Positions 33,447 to 47,523 of a stretch of DNA of 64,000 nt are shown here, in pieces. Each line of letters begins with the position of its first letter. The stretch's first letter is position 1. This DNA comes from Rhodopseudomonas sp. BAL398 (GTDB taxonomy: Bacteria; Pseudomonadota; Alphaproteobacteria; Rhizobiales; Xanthobacteraceae): positions 2,480,001 through 2,544,000 of the forward strand of contig NZ_CP133111.1 of NCBI RefSeq assembly GCF_033001325.1, written 5' to 3'. The notes under the pieces were generated by a model. That model was not told where the DNA came from and searched no databases. It saw only the letters and a list, made by a program, of their open reading frames with translations. Made by a program: the position numbers and the translations under genes.

Positions 33447-34148
33447 CTACGCCGCGCGTTCCAGATGCTGCACCAGGCCGGCGAACAACCCGCGGCCGTC
33501 AGTGCAGCCCATGATGGCTTCGACGTGGTTTTCCGGATGCGGCATCATGCCAAGCACATTGCCGCGGGCATTGACGATGCCGGCGATCGAGGCCGCGGCG
33601 CCGTTGATGTTATGCGCCTCGCCGACTTCGCCCTGCGCTGAGCAATAGCGATACAGCACCCGGCCGTCGCCCTCGAGCAGCTTCAGCGTCTCTTCGTCGG
33701 CCTCGTAATTGCCTTCGCCATGCGCCACGGGCACGCGGATCACCTGGCCGGCATTGTAGCCGCGGGTGAACGGACTATCGGAGCGTTCGACCCGCAGATG
33801 GACGTCACGGCAGATGAATTTCAGCCGCGCATTGCGCATCAACACGCCGGGCAGCAGGCCGGACTCGCACAGGATCTGGAAGCCGTTGCAGACGCCGAGC
33901 ACCAGTCCCCCGCCTTCGGCGAAGCTGCGCACCGCGTCCATCACCGGCGCCCGCGCGGCGATCGCGCCGCAGCGCAGATAGTCGCCATAGGAGAAGCCGC
34001 CGGGCACCACCACGAGGTCGGTGCCTTTCGGCAATTCGGTCTCGGCGTGCCAGACCATCGCGGGCTCGTGGCCGGAGATCAGCGTCAAGGCCCGCGCCAT
34101 GTCGCGCTCGCGGTTGATGCCGGGGAAGACGAGGATGGCGGATTTCAT
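33447..34148 (-). CDS. purQ: Phosphoribosylformylglycinamidine synthase subunit PurQ
   Basis: A 233-residue class I glutamine amidotransferase that supplies ammonia to PurL. The nucleophile cysteine is in [10 protein letters not shown], and the His/Glu pair is in [11 protein letters not shown]. The N-terminus [20 protein letters not shown] is standard. ATG 34148 overlaps the stop of the preceding coiled-coil gene by one base (TGATG), so translation may be coupled to that small protein. Confidence 0.97.
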   Translation of the reverse strand: MKSAILVFPGINRERDMARALTLISGHEPAMVWHAETELPKGTDLVVVPGGFSYGDYLRCGAIAARAPVMDAVRSFAEGGGLVLGVCNGFQILCESGLLPGVLMRNARLKFICRDVHLRVERSDSPFTRGYNAGQVIRVPVAHGEGNYEADEETLKLLEGDGRVLYRYCSAQGEVGEAHNINGAAASIAGIVNARGNVLGMMPHPENHVEAIMGCTDGRGLFAGLVQHLERAA

Positions 34149-34399
34149 CAAATGGTTGCTTCGTTGAGTTCGAGGCGCTGCTCGATTCGATCGAGCCGCA
34201 GTTCATGGCGGATCAGCGTGGCGTGGATGCCGGCCAGTTCGGTATGGATACCGGTAATTTCCTGGCGTAGGCCGTTCTGGGAAAACCGAAGCCCTTGCAT
34301 TTCCTGCTTGAGCTCATCGACCTTGCCATCGACCTGCGCAAGCCGTCCCTGAACGGATTTGAGCACTTCATAAATCAACTCATTGCTGACCTCAGCCAT
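34148..34399 (-). CDS. Small coiled-coil protein inserted between purS and purQ
   Basis: 83 residues, almost entirely one amphipathic helix: [20 protein letters not shown], then repeated I/L heptads ([35 protein letters not shown]). There are no cysteines or membrane span. GGAGATCGGGTC precedes the ATG. It starts 18 bases after purS and ends on the purQ start codon, so it is part of the pur transcript. The function is unknown; similar short coiled-coil proteins occur in Bradyrhizobium. Confidence 0.75.
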   Translation of the reverse strand: MAEVSNELIYEVLKSVQGRLAQVDGKVDELKQEMQGLRFSQNGLRQEITGIHTELAGIHATLIRHELRLDRIEQRLELNEATI

Positions 34400-34417
34400 G
34401 ACCCGATCTCCTAAAGC

Positions 34418-34660
34418 TCAGCCCTGCACCTCGATAGCATAATTCTCGATCACGGTGTTGGCCAAGAGCTTGTCGGCGGCGTTCTTCAACGCCGCTTCGG
34501 CCTTGGCCTTGTCGGCGCCGGGGATCTCGATGTCGAACACCTTGCCCTGGCGGACGCTGGCGATGCCGTCGACGCCGAGCGATTTCAGCGCGCCTTCGAT
34601 CGCCTTGCCCTGCGGGTCGAGGATGCCGTTCTTCAATGTGACTGTGACGCGGGCTTTCAT
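34418..34660 (-). CDS. purS: Phosphoribosylformylglycinamidine synthase subunit PurS
   Basis: 80 residues, full length. MKARVTVTLKNGILDPQGKA is the family start, and VRQGKVFDIEIPGADKAKAE with the final LLANTVIENYAIEV completes it. PurS bridges PurL and PurQ for ammonia transfer. It is encoded downstream of purC, separated from it by a repeat, and upstream of the coiled-coil gene and purQ. Confidence 0.96.
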   Translation of the reverse strand: MKARVTVTLKNGILDPQGKAIEGALKSLGVDGIASVRQGKVFDIEIPGADKAKAEAALKNAADKLLANTVIENYAIEVQG

Positions 34661-34718
34661 CTGGCGACGTAACCTATGTTTGCTCCCCTGCGGGAGCTGT
34701 CTGCAGCTTCGCCTCCCC

Positions 34719-34881
34719 CTTCGAGACGCGGGCTCCGCCCGCTCCTCAGGATGAGGCTTCGAGACGCGGGCTGGCCCGCATCTCAGGGTGAGGCTCCAAG
34801 ACGTGGGCTCGCCCGCGCCTCGGTATGGGGTGTCCTCATGGTGAGGAGCGCGCCCGTTGGCGCGCGTCTCGAACCATGAGG
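34719..34881. repeat. Palindromic repeat (CTTCGAGACGCGGGC... type)
   Basis: Repeated short units: CTTCGAGACGCGGGCTCCGC, CTTCGAGACGCGGGCTGGCC and CTCCAAGACGTGGGCTCGCC, closed by TCCTCATGGTGAGGAGCGC and GCGTCTCGAACCATGAGG. It lies between purC and purS. Confidence 0.7.
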
Positions 34882-34887
34882 GATGCG

Positions 34888-35655
34888 TTATCCCTTCACC
34901 AGCACCGGGCCGGAGCCGGCCGGGCGCTCGTTTTCCATCAGGATGCCGAGCCGCTTGGCGACCTCCGTATAGGCCTCCAGCACGCCGCCGAGATCGCGGC
35001 GGAAGCGGTCCTTGTCCAGTTTCTCGTTCGACTTGATGTCCCACAGCCGGCACGAATCCGGCGAGATCTCGTCGGCGACGATGATCCGCATCATGTCGTT
35101 TTCGAACAGCCGGCCGCATTCCATCTTGAAGTCGACCAAGCGGATGCCGATGCCGAGAAACAGCCCGGTCAGGAAGTCGTTGACCCGGATCGCCAGCGCC
35201 ATGATGTCGTCGATTTCCTGCGGCGTGGCCCAGCCGAAGGCGGTGATGTGCTCCTCGGAGACCATCGGATCGTTGAGCTGGTCGTTCTTGTAATAGAACT
35301 CGATGATCGAGCGCGGCAGCTGGGTGCCCTCCTCGATCCCGAGCCGCTCCGACAGCGAGCCTGCGGCGACGTTACGCACCACCACCTCAAGCGGCACGAT
35401 CTCGACCTCGCGAATCAGCTGTTCGCGCATGTTGAGCCGGCGGATGAAGTGGGTCGGTACCCCGATATCGTTCAGATGCTGGAACAGGAATTCCGAAATC
35501 CGGTTGTTGAGAACGCCCTTGCCCTCGATCACCTGGTGTTTCTTGGCATTGAACGCGGTCGCGTCGTCCTTGAAGTGCTGAATCAGGGTTCCGGGTTCGG
35601 GTCCTTCATAAAGAACCTTCGCCTTGCCTTCGTAAATGCGACGTCGACGGCTCAT
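34888..35655 (-). CDS. purC: Phosphoribosylaminoimidazole-succinocarboxamide synthase (SAICAR synthetase)
   Basis: 255 residues. Joins aspartate to CAIR using ATP; its product is cleaved by PurB (9.9 kb). [20 protein letters not shown] is the family start, with [26 protein letters not shown] and [10 protein letters not shown] further on. ATG 35655 was chosen from alignment; an in-frame ATG at 35685 has a somewhat better ribosome site (GGAG at 13 bases) and would add ten residues. It heads the purC-purS-coiled-coil-purQ series and is divergent from the zeta-subunit gene. Confidence 0.95.
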   Translation of the reverse strand: MSRRRRIYEGKAKVLYEGPEPGTLIQHFKDDATAFNAKKHQVIEGKGVLNNRISEFLFQHLNDIGVPTHFIRRLNMREQLIREVEIVPLEVVVRNVAAGSLSERLGIEEGTQLPRSIIEFYYKNDQLNDPMVSEEHITAFGWATPQEIDDIMALAIRVNDFLTGLFLGIGIRLVDFKMECGRLFENDMMRIIVADEISPDSCRLWDIKSNEKLDKDRFRRDLGGVLEAYTEVAKRLGILMENERPAGSGPVLVKG

Positions 35656-35963
35656 GGGGATGTACCGTGTGTTGTTGAAATCCATGGGATTGGTGGGCTC
35701 CGTCTGGCGATTACGACCCACGGCGGAGCTGCCGTGAAGGCCTGGTACAGGAAACAGAACAAGAACCTTGCCTGAGGGCAACCTAGCTGATTGGGCACTC
35801 CAGCACAATCGATCCGGTGTCCAGGCCCCAAGTTTTACCGATCTGCTTGCGGCATCGCGGCAGTTGTCTTGACCGCGCTTGCTGGTTATCTAGGCATTCA
35901 AACAACGCAGCGCAAATGGCCAGCCAAATTATGAGCGGCCGCAAAGGGACCGGAGCCGCAATC
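35656..35963. promoter_or_regulatory. Divergent promoter region between purC and the zeta-subunit gene
   Basis: 308 bases without a gene. A weak sigma-70-like pair on the plus strand is TTGACC (35869) and TAGGCA (35891) with 16-base spacing, about 70 bases upstream of the zeta ATG. No purine riboswitch or PurR-like palindrome is evident. Confidence 0.35.
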
Positions 35964-36287
35964 ATGACGACATTCGACAAGCGTGAGGAAGGCTTCGAGA
36001 GGAAATTCGCGCTCGACGAAGAGCAGAAATTCAAGGCCGAAGTCCGCCGCAACAAGCTGCTCGGGCTGTGGGTGGCGGAGCAGATCGGGCTGTCGGACGA
36101 CGCCGCCGCGGCCTATGCCAAGGAAGTGGTGGCCGCCGATTTCGAGGAAGCCGGCGACGCCGATGTGATCCGCAAGGTCACCAAGGACCTCTCCGACAAG
36201 GGCGTGACCCTGACCGAGCAGCAGATCCGGGTGAAAATGGACGAATTCTTCGCCCGCGCAGTGATCGAGGTGAAGGCAGGGACCTGA
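35964..36287 (+). CDS. F1-ATPase inhibitory zeta subunit (DUF1476)
   Basis: 107 residues. The whole protein matches DUF1476: TTFDKREEGFERKFALDEEQ at the N-terminus (the inhibitory helix in Paracoccus), KLLGLWVAEQIGLS, and AYAKEVVAADFEEAGDADVI. In Paracoccus the zeta subunit blocks ATP hydrolysis by F1 while allowing synthesis. ATG 35964 has CGGAG upstream. Divergence from purC is the usual arrangement in this bacterial family. Confidence 0.92.
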   Translation: MTTFDKREEGFERKFALDEEQKFKAEVRRNKLLGLWVAEQIGLSDDAAAAYAKEVVAADFEEAGDADVIRKVTKDLSDKGVTLTEQQIRVKMDEFFARAVIEVKAGT

Positions 36288-36341
36288 CGCCCCGCCGTCA
36301 CTGCGGCGCCTTCTCCCTAGGCACAATCCCGGCGAACCAGG

Positions 36342-36824
36342 CTAGGCGATCGCCATGATCTCGAGTTCCTGATCACCGGCGCCGACCACATCCCCCACGG
36401 CTTTGCGCAGCAGCAGCCGGGCCACCGGGGAGACGAAGGAAATCGATCCGGCCTTGGGATCGGCCTCGTCCTCGCCGACGATCCGATAGGTCTGCACCCG
36501 GCCGTCGCTGCGCCTGAAGGTCACCTTGCTGCCGAACGCGACGCTGTCGGTCGAGGTGGGATCGGGCATCAGCTCGACGCTGCGCAGCCGCGCGGCGAAA
36601 TAGCGCGCATCGCGCGAGGGGCTGGCTTCCGCCCGGCGCCGTTCATTGACATCCTCGATCGCCGCGGCGGCCTCGCAACCTGCCTGCGCCTGCGCCAATT
36701 GCGCCTCCAGCGCCTTCAAACCGGCGGCGGTGACCCAATTGGGGTGCGACGAAATGGGCCGCTCCGGCAGCATCGTCTCCGACGCCGTCTCGGCACTGTC
36801 TTCCTTGGTGAAGGCGACGCTCAA
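36342..36824 (-). CDS. GreA/GreB-like transcript cleavage factor family protein
   Basis: 160 residues. An N-terminal coiled-coil (LKALEAQLAQAQAGCEAAAA) precedes a C-terminal Gre/FKBP-like domain with FGSKVTFRRSDGRVQTYRIV, GEDEADPKAGSISFVSPVAR and LLLRKAVGDVV. The acidic coiled-coil tip of true GreA/GreB (DE at the loop) is not clear, since the tip reads EDVNERRR. It may therefore compete at the RNA polymerase secondary channel rather than stimulate cleavage. The start is TTG 36824 with CGGAG upstream; a later ATG (36773) would remove conserved residues. Confidence 0.8.
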   Translation of the reverse strand: MSVAFTKEDSAETASETMLPERPISSHPNWVTAAGLKALEAQLAQAQAGCEAAAAIEDVNERRRAEASPSRDARYFAARLRSVELMPDPTSTDSVAFGSKVTFRRSDGRVQTYRIVGEDEADPKAGSISFVSPVARLLLRKAVGDVVGAGDQELEIMAIA

Positions 36825-37079
36825 TCAACAACTCCGGGTTAGATGGGGGATAGCCCGCCAGCATAGCGGGTTCTCCAAGCCGGGCAACGCGACGAAAGCG
36901 CGGTCGTTCCCGACAAGCCGCCAATGCCCCGCCCTCCCCCGTCGCGCCCACATCGCATCGTCCGACGGCCGGAGCAGGCGTGACGCCCCCGAACAGCTCC
37001 AGCGCCGCGCTGCACTTGCTCATTTCCGGTTTAGGCTTATATTCCTTTGGCGATCGAATCTCGGCCCCTGGGAGTCAGT

Positions 37080-37784
37080 ATGCCCTATCCTCTTGTCCCT
37101 TTGTTCGCCCCCCGCATTCGCGTCATCGATTCCTCGGAGCGGCCGATTCTGGCCACGCAGGATGACGGGCCGCCGCCGGTTCCGGGCGGACGCCCGAAGG
37201 GCTGCAAGCGGCTGCACACCAATGCCACCGTCGCCACTGTGCGCCGGCTCATCGAACAGACGACGCTGACCTACAAGCAGATCGAGGCCAGGACCGGCGT
37301 CAGCGCCGGCACCGTCGGGCGCTGGGCGCGCGAGGGTGGCTGGCCGCGTCACCCCTTCGCGCCGCGCGCCTCCGACACCGTGCCGACCGCCCGCGCCGGC
37401 CGCCGGCTGAAGCTGCGGATGCTCGGCACCAGGCTGCACCAGCTCGCCGAGCGCTGCGTCGACGAGCTGTGGCAAAGCCCGAGCGTCGATCTCGACCGGC
37501 TGATCGAGGCGATGCAGGTGCTGAAGATGGCGCGGCTGGAAGCCATGGGCAGCCGGCGCCCGCGCCGCTATCGCGCCCTGGCGGCGCGCAGCGGCCAGGA
37601 CTGGATCGACCGCGACGCCGCGCTCCGCAAGGCGCTGAAGGATATGCGCGCGGGCGGCGTCAATCTCGACCGCATCCCCGCCGCCGCGATGGCCCTGCTG
37701 GAAGACGCCCATACGCCGCCGGACTGGGATCACCCGGCGCTGCGGCCGAGAGGGCCAAGCCGGGGACCAAGGCGAAGGCGATAA
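37080..37784 (+). CDS. Helix-turn-helix protein of unknown role
   Basis: 234 residues. A helix-turn-helix lies around 60-90: LTYKQIEARTGVSAGTVGRW, where Q-I-x-x-x-T-G-V-S-x-x-T-V is the classic pattern (similar to the small terminase/HTH-23 type). The C-terminal part is Arg/Ala-rich with LRMLGTRLHQLAERCVDELW. GGGAGTCAGT lies before ATG 37080; a TTG upstream is less likely. It precedes the restriction operon but is separated by 360 bases with a repeat, so a regulatory link is only a possibility. Confidence 0.6.
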   Translation: MPYPLVPLFAPRIRVIDSSERPILATQDDGPPPVPGGRPKGCKRLHTNATVATVRRLIEQTTLTYKQIEARTGVSAGTVGRWAREGGWPRHPFAPRASDTVPTARAGRRLKLRMLGTRLHQLAERCVDELWQSPSVDLDRLIEAMQVLKMARLEAMGSRRPRRYRALAARSGQDWIDRDAALRKALKDMRAGGVNLDRIPAAAMALLEDAHTPPDWDHPALRPRGPSRGPRRRR

Positions 37785-37820
37785 GGGTAGCGTTCGCACA
37801 TGAAGGTGCGGTCGCAGCGG

Positions 37821-37888
37821 GATCACCCTCCCCCTTGTGGGGAGGGTCGCCCGGCGCAGCGCAGCGAAGCCGGGCGGGGTGGGGGTTG
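37821..37888. repeat. Palindromic repeat, family C-like
   Basis: GATCACCCTCCCCCTTGTGG-GGAGGGTCGCCCGGC and GCCGGGCGGGGTGGGGGTT. The stretch 37785-38146 holds nothing else that I recognise. Confidence 0.6.
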
Positions 37889-38146
37889 CGGCGAATAGCA
37901 GCGCCCGTTGCACGCCCAACCCGGCGCGGCTTCGCAGCGCTTCAAATGCCATCGCCCTGCTGGGCGGGAGGAGAGTGTCGACAGCATGATCGGTGTGCTG
38001 CGCGCTGCGCCGATGTGCCCACTCTGATCGGATCACAACTGCCCCATCCGAAATAACACCTTGAAGTTCGGGGCCCTTTGGCCACAAACAATTTAACCGG
38101 GACAGCGGCGCCGAGGCGCAGCAAAAACGAATCGAGTTGGGACGGA

Positions 38147-39959
<1,813 letters not shown>

Positions 39960-39967
<8 letters not shown>

Positions 39968-41192
39968 GTGGAGCGTTCGGACGCTCTCCGAACTGACCGA
40001 AAATCTTGACGCTCGACGAATCCCGATAAAGGAGACGGATCGCCGATCTGGACCCTACCCCTACTATGGCGCTTCCGGCATCGTTGACTATGTCGACGAT
40101 TACTTATTTGAAGGACTACATCTTCTTATAGCCGAAGATGGCGAAAATCTTAGGACCCGCAAGCTACCAATCGCTTTTCTAGCCGACGGTAGATTCTGGG
40201 TGAACAATCATGCGCACATTGTTAAAGGCAACGATAACGCTGATACTCGGTTTCTATTGTACGCACTTCTGACAGCTGACGTGACGAGCTACTTGTCCGG
40301 CTCGACGATGCCAAAACTTACGAAAGGAAATCTCAATCGAATTCCAATCTTTGCGCCAGGCAAAAAGCATCAGCAGGCCATCGCCTCGGTCCTCGGCGCC
40401 CTCGACGACAAGATCGAATTGAACCGGCGGATGAACGAGACGCTGGAAGCGATGGCGCGGGCGATCTTCAAGGACTGGTTCGTCGATTTCGGCCCAACCC
40501 GCGCCAAGATGGAAGGCCGCGCGCCTTACCTTGCGGCGGATATCTGGTCGCTATTCCCTGACTCAATCGATGATGGCGGCATACCCGAGGGCTGGACTGT
40601 TGGCGCTCTGTCGGATGTGGCAAACTTGAACCCAGAAAGCTGGTCCCGGGCGAACTATCCGGCCACGGTCGACTATGTCGATCTCTCCAACACAAAATGG
40701 GGGACTATTGAAGCGATCACCCCATTCGCAAGTGACGCAGCACCAAGTCGTGCACAACGCATCTTGCGCCCCGGCGACACGATTGTTGGAACTGTCCGCC
40801 CCGGCAACGGATCATATGCTTTCGTTTCCGCACCGGGTTTAACGGGAAGCACGGGGTTTGCCGTGCTTCGGCCGACCAAGAATATCTTTCGGGAAGCTGT
40901 TTACCTCGCCGCCACCTCAAAGGAGAACATAGACCGACTCTCGCACTTGGCCGATGGCGGCGCCTATCCGGCAGTACGCCCGGAGCTCGTTGCAGCAACC
41001 GAAATTGTTGGCGCTCCCGAAAGCCTCTTCGCGGCCTTCAATGCTGCGACGAGCGCGCTTTTGGATCGCGCGGAAGCAAACAAGCTGGAAAGTCGCACCC
41101 TCGCCGCCACCCGCGACCTTCTCCTTCCCAAACTGATGTCCGGCGAAATCCGCATCAAGGACGCCGAGAAAATCGCCGGGGAAGCCGCATGA
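39960..41192 (+). CDS. hsdS: Type I restriction-modification specificity subunit HsdS
   Basis: 410 residues: two target-recognition domains (about 1-130 and 200-350), each followed by a conserved coiled-coil region ([20 protein letters not shown] in the middle, [19 protein letters not shown] at the end). The target domains are visibly lower in GC than the surroundings, typical of recombining specificity modules. It determines the bipartite DNA target of both methylation and restriction. The recognition sequence cannot be predicted by eye. It overlaps hsdM (8 bases) and rhuM (ATGA, 4 bases). Confidence 0.95.
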
Positions 41193-42247
41193 GTGCTGAG
41201 GGCGGCCAGGGGGAAGGCGAACTGATCCTCTACCGCACCGAGGACGGCCGGGACGCGATACAGTTGCGGCTGGTGGACGGGACCGTCTGGCTGACCCAGG
41301 CCGAAATTGCGCTGCTGTTCGACACCACCAAGCAGAACGTCAGCCTGCACTTCAAGAGCATCTTTGCCGACGCCGAACTGGCCGAGGGGGCAGTTGTCAA
41401 GGAATCCTTGACAACTGCGGCAGATGGCAAGCGCTATGCGACAAAGCTCTACAATCTCAATGCCATCCTGGCGGTCGGCTACCGCGTCCGCAGCGCCCGC
41501 GGGGTCCAGTTCCGGCGCTGGGCCACCGAGGTGTTGAACGACTATCTGGTCAAGGGCTTCGTCATGAATGACGACCGCCTGAAGGACCCGGCCGGCACCG
41601 ACTATTTCGACGAGCTGCTCGAACGCATCCGCGACATCCGGGCATCCGAGAAACGGTTCTACCAAAAAGTCCGCGACCTGTTCGCCGCCACCAGCGCCGA
41701 TTACGACCCCAAGGCGGAGACCGCCAAGACCTTCTTCGCCACGATCCAGAACAAGCTGGTGTTCGCCATCACCGGGATGACCGCCGCCGAACTGATCGTC
41801 GCCCGCGCCGACCCGTCGCGGCCGAACATGGCGCTGACCAGTTGGAAGGGCGAGCGCGTCCGCAAGGCCGACGTCGCGATTTCGAAGAATTATCTGACGG
41901 CGGAGGAGATCAGCGACCTCAACCTGCTGACCACCGCCTTCCTGGATTTCGCCGAGCTGCGCGCCCGCAACCGCCAGCCGACCACCATGGCCGAATGGAT
42001 GGCGCAGACCGATCGCTTTGTCGCCTTCAACGAACGCGCCCTGCTGCAGGGCTCGGGGCGCGTCTCCCATGCCCGCATGGAGCAGATCGTGGCGGAGCGT
42101 TTCGACGCCTTCGACCAGCGCCGCCGCGCCGCCGAGACCGACGCCGCCGAGGCAGAGGCAATCAGCGACCTCGCCGAACTCGAGCAGCAGGCGCGGCAAT
42201 TATCCAAACCGCCTGCCGGCAAAAAGCCGACGAAGAAGTCATCATGA
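41189..42247 (+). CDS. RhuM family protein within the restriction operon
   Basis: 352 residues. The N-terminal RhuM (virulence_RhuM) domain reads ELILYRTEDGRDAIQLRLVD, GTVWLTQAEIALLFDTTKQN and TKLYNLNAILAVGYRVRS, a Bro/KilA-like winged DNA-binding module. The C-terminal region is helical and ends in a Lys-rich tail (KPPAGKKPTKKSS). It is fully embedded between hsdS and hsdR by overlap and close spacing. RhuM proteins accompany many type I systems, but their job (accessory, regulatory or anti-phage) is unknown. Confidence 0.88.
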   Translation: MSAEGGQGEGELILYRTEDGRDAIQLRLVDGTVWLTQAEIALLFDTTKQNVSLHFKSIFADAELAEGAVVKESLTTAADGKRYATKLYNLNAILAVGYRVRSARGVQFRRWATEVLNDYLVKGFVMNDDRLKDPAGTDYFDELLERIRDIRASEKRFYQKVRDLFAATSADYDPKAETAKTFFATIQNKLVFAITGMTAAELIVARADPSRPNMALTSWKGERVRKADVAISKNYLTAEEISDLNLLTTAFLDFAELRARNRQPTTMAEWMAQTDRFVAFNERALLQGSGRVSHARMEQIVAERFDAFDQRRRAAETDAAEAEAISDLAELEQQARQLSKPPAGKKPTKKSS

Positions 42248-42279
42248 TGGACGCCCTCACGGGCTGAACGGAGGTTGGC

Positions 42280-45510
<3,231 letters not shown>

Positions 45511-45540
45511 AGGCGGCCGGGGTTCCTGTGCTGAGCATCT

Positions 45541-45588
45541 CTGGATTCCGGGTTCGCTCGAGCTTCGCTCTCAGGCCCCGGAATGACA
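45541..45588. repeat. Half copy of repeat family A
   Basis: Only the right arm is present: GGATTCCGGGTTCGCTCGAG...GGCCCCGGAATGAC. Confidence 0.7.
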
Positions 45589-45591
45589 AGA

Positions 45592-46413
45592 CTACTCCCC
45601 CGCAAACAACCCGTTCAGCTCCGCGCCCTTCGCCGCCCCGGCGAATGCCGTGAACGTGCCCTGCTCCGCGATCTCCTGCCCGGCGCGCATGAAGCCGGCC
45701 CAGGCGGTGCGGGCCAGCGCGCCGCCGACGCTGATGCGGCGGACGCCGAGGGCGGCCAAGGCGGCGACTGTCATCGAAGGCTGCACGATCAGCACGTTGA
45801 CCGGCTTCGGATGCACCGCCTTGACGACGGCGGCGATGTCGTCCGCCGCGCTGAGGCCCGGCGCGTAGAGGCAATCGGCGCCGGCGTCCGCGAAGGCGAC
45901 CAGCCGCGCGATGGTCTTGTTGAGATCGCGCTCGCCGGTCAGAAACCCCTCGCAGCGCGCCACCAGCATCACGGCGGGGTCAGTTGCGTCGATCGCCGCG
46001 CGGGCGGCGGCGATGCGTTCGACAGCGAGGCGGTCGTCATACAGCGGCTGGTCGGGCCGGCCGGTTGAATTCTCGATCGACAGGCCGGCCAGGCCGGTGG
46101 CGATCGCGCGCGTCACATTGGCGGCGACGCCCTCGGCATCGTCGGCGAAGCCGGCCTCGAAATCGGCATTGACCGGCAGATCGGTCGCCGCGCATAGCGT
46201 GGTCAGATGGTCGATGACGTCGGCGCAGCCGACATGGTTATCGGCGCGGCCGGTCGACCAGGCATAGCCCGAACTGGTCGAGGCCAGCGCCTTGAAGCCG
46301 GCGTGCTGCAGATAGCGCGCCGAGCCCACATCCCACGGATTGGGAATGACGAAACAGCCATCGTCATGCAGCTGGCGAAACGCCGCGCGCTTGGCGGCAG
46401 TCGATTGCGTCAT
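45592..46413 (-). CDS. Isocitrate lyase / PEP mutase superfamily enzyme
   Basis: 273 residues, a PEP-mutase/2-methylisocitrate-lyase-like TIM barrel. Marks: FVIPNPWDVGSARYLQHAGF, LASTSSGYAWSTGRAD, DLPVNADFEAGFADD (metal-binding acidic pair) and VARCEGF. The lyase KKCGH signature is replaced by VARCEGFLTG, so it is neither isocitrate lyase nor classical PEP mutase. Oxaloacetate-type or phosphonate-related activities are possible. The start at 46413 is decided by GGGAGGATCTG before ATG. It is divergent from the LysR gene and is probably its target. Confidence 0.85.
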   Translation of the reverse strand: MTQSTAAKRAAFRQLHDDGCFVIPNPWDVGSARYLQHAGFKALASTSSGYAWSTGRADNHVGCADVIDHLTTLCAATDLPVNADFEAGFADDAEGVAANVTRAIATGLAGLSIENSTGRPDQPLYDDRLAVERIAAARAAIDATDPAVMLVARCEGFLTGERDLNKTIARLVAFADAGADCLYAPGLSAADDIAAVVKAVHPKPVNVLIVQPSMTVAALAALGVRRISVGGALARTAWAGFMRAGQEIAEQGTFTAFAGAAKGAELNGLFAGE

Positions 46414-46556
46414 CAGATCCTCCCTCGCATTGGCCGCACGGTAGCATGTGGCGACGCGGCCGCAGCGCCTCAGAGCCACCGCCGATCAGCGCGGCGGCTA
46501 TGCGCCGAAGCCCCACGCCCGGTGAGCGGCCAGTGCGCCCCGCAAATTCTTCGTTA

Positions 46557-46582
46557 AAGAATGTAATTTGACTTACATTCTT
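46557..46582. promoter_or_regulatory. Perfect inverted repeat, candidate LysR operator
   Basis: AAGAATGTAA-TTTGAC-TTACATTCTT has ten-base arms and a six-base centre. It sits 45 bases before the LysR start and 143 bases from the divergent lyase-family gene. A second, weaker pair AGAGAAT/ATTCTCT (46587-46615) follows it. Confidence 0.6.
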
Positions 46583-46626
46583 AAATAGAGAATCATATCC
46601 CTCAATTCATTCTCTGGAGAATTGCC

Positions 46627-47523
46627 GTGGATCTCGCCTCGCTTTCGGTTTTTCGCACGGTGGCAAGGGAGCAAAGCGTGACCCGCGCGGCCGAGTTGCT
46701 CGGCCGGGTGCCCTCCAACGTCACCACGCGGATCCAGCAGCTCGAGGCGGAAATCGGCGTGGCCTTGTTCCAGAGGGACCACAAGCGTATGGCGCTGACC
46801 GCCGAGGGGCGCACCTATCTCGATTATGCAGACCGCATCCTCAACCTGGCCGACGAGGCGCTGCAGACCGTGCATCCCGGGGCCCCGCTTGGCGTTTTGC
46901 GAATTGGCTCGATGGAATCAGCCGCCGCTGCGCGATTGCCGCAGCCTTTGGCGCGGTTCAATGCGACATGGCCCGAGGTGACGATCGAGCTGTCGACGGG
47001 CCCGACCCGGCAACTGATCGACGCCTTGCTGGCGCAGCATATCGACTGCGCCGTCATTGCGATTCCCCCCGGCGATTGGGGGCTCGAGCAAGATGCCCTC
47101 GATACTGTCGCTTTGTTCAGCGAAGAACTGCTGCTGGTGCTGCCGCCCGGCCACCCCGCGGTCGCGCGCGCCGACGACATCAAGCCGCGCTGTCTTGCGG
47201 CCTTCGCGCCAGGCTGCACCTACCGGATACTCGCCGAAGACTGGATGACGGAGTCCGGCTCCAGACCCGCACAGATCCGGTTTCAGGAGGTCAGGTCGTA
47301 TCACGCCATGGTGGCCTGCACCGCGGCGGGCTCCTGCTTTGCGATCCTGCCGCGAAGCGTGCTCGATCTCGTTCCGGATGCCGAGCGCTTCACCATCAAG
47401 CCGCTGATGAAGGTCGAGACGGTGCTGGCCAGCCGGCCCGGATTCAAGACACCGGCATTCATGGCGTTGCGCGGCATGCTGGGCGCGGTCTCGGAGATTG
47501 AAAGCCCCCATGCGTCGAACTAA
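46627..47523 (+). CDS. LysR family transcriptional regulator
   Basis: 298 residues. The N-terminal winged HTH is MDLASLSVFRTVAREQSVTR, AAELLGRVPSNVTTRIQQLE, AEIGVALFQR, and the C-terminal co-inducer-binding domain is of full length (GVLRIGSMESAAAARLPQPL onward). The GTG start at 46627 follows GGAGA. The 3' end overlaps the MFS gene by 14 bases. It likely autoregulates through the palindrome at 46557 and controls the divergent enzyme and the transporter. Confidence 0.93.
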   Translation: MDLASLSVFRTVAREQSVTRAAELLGRVPSNVTTRIQQLEAEIGVALFQRDHKRMALTAEGRTYLDYADRILNLADEALQTVHPGAPLGVLRIGSMESAAAARLPQPLARFNATWPEVTIELSTGPTRQLIDALLAQHIDCAVIAIPPGDWGLEQDALDTVALFSEELLLVLPPGHPAVARADDIKPRCLAAFAPGCTYRILAEDWMTESGSRPAQIRFQEVRSYHAMVACTAAGSCFAILPRSVLDLVPDAERFTIKPLMKVETVLASRPGFKTPAFMALRGMLGAVSEIESPHASN

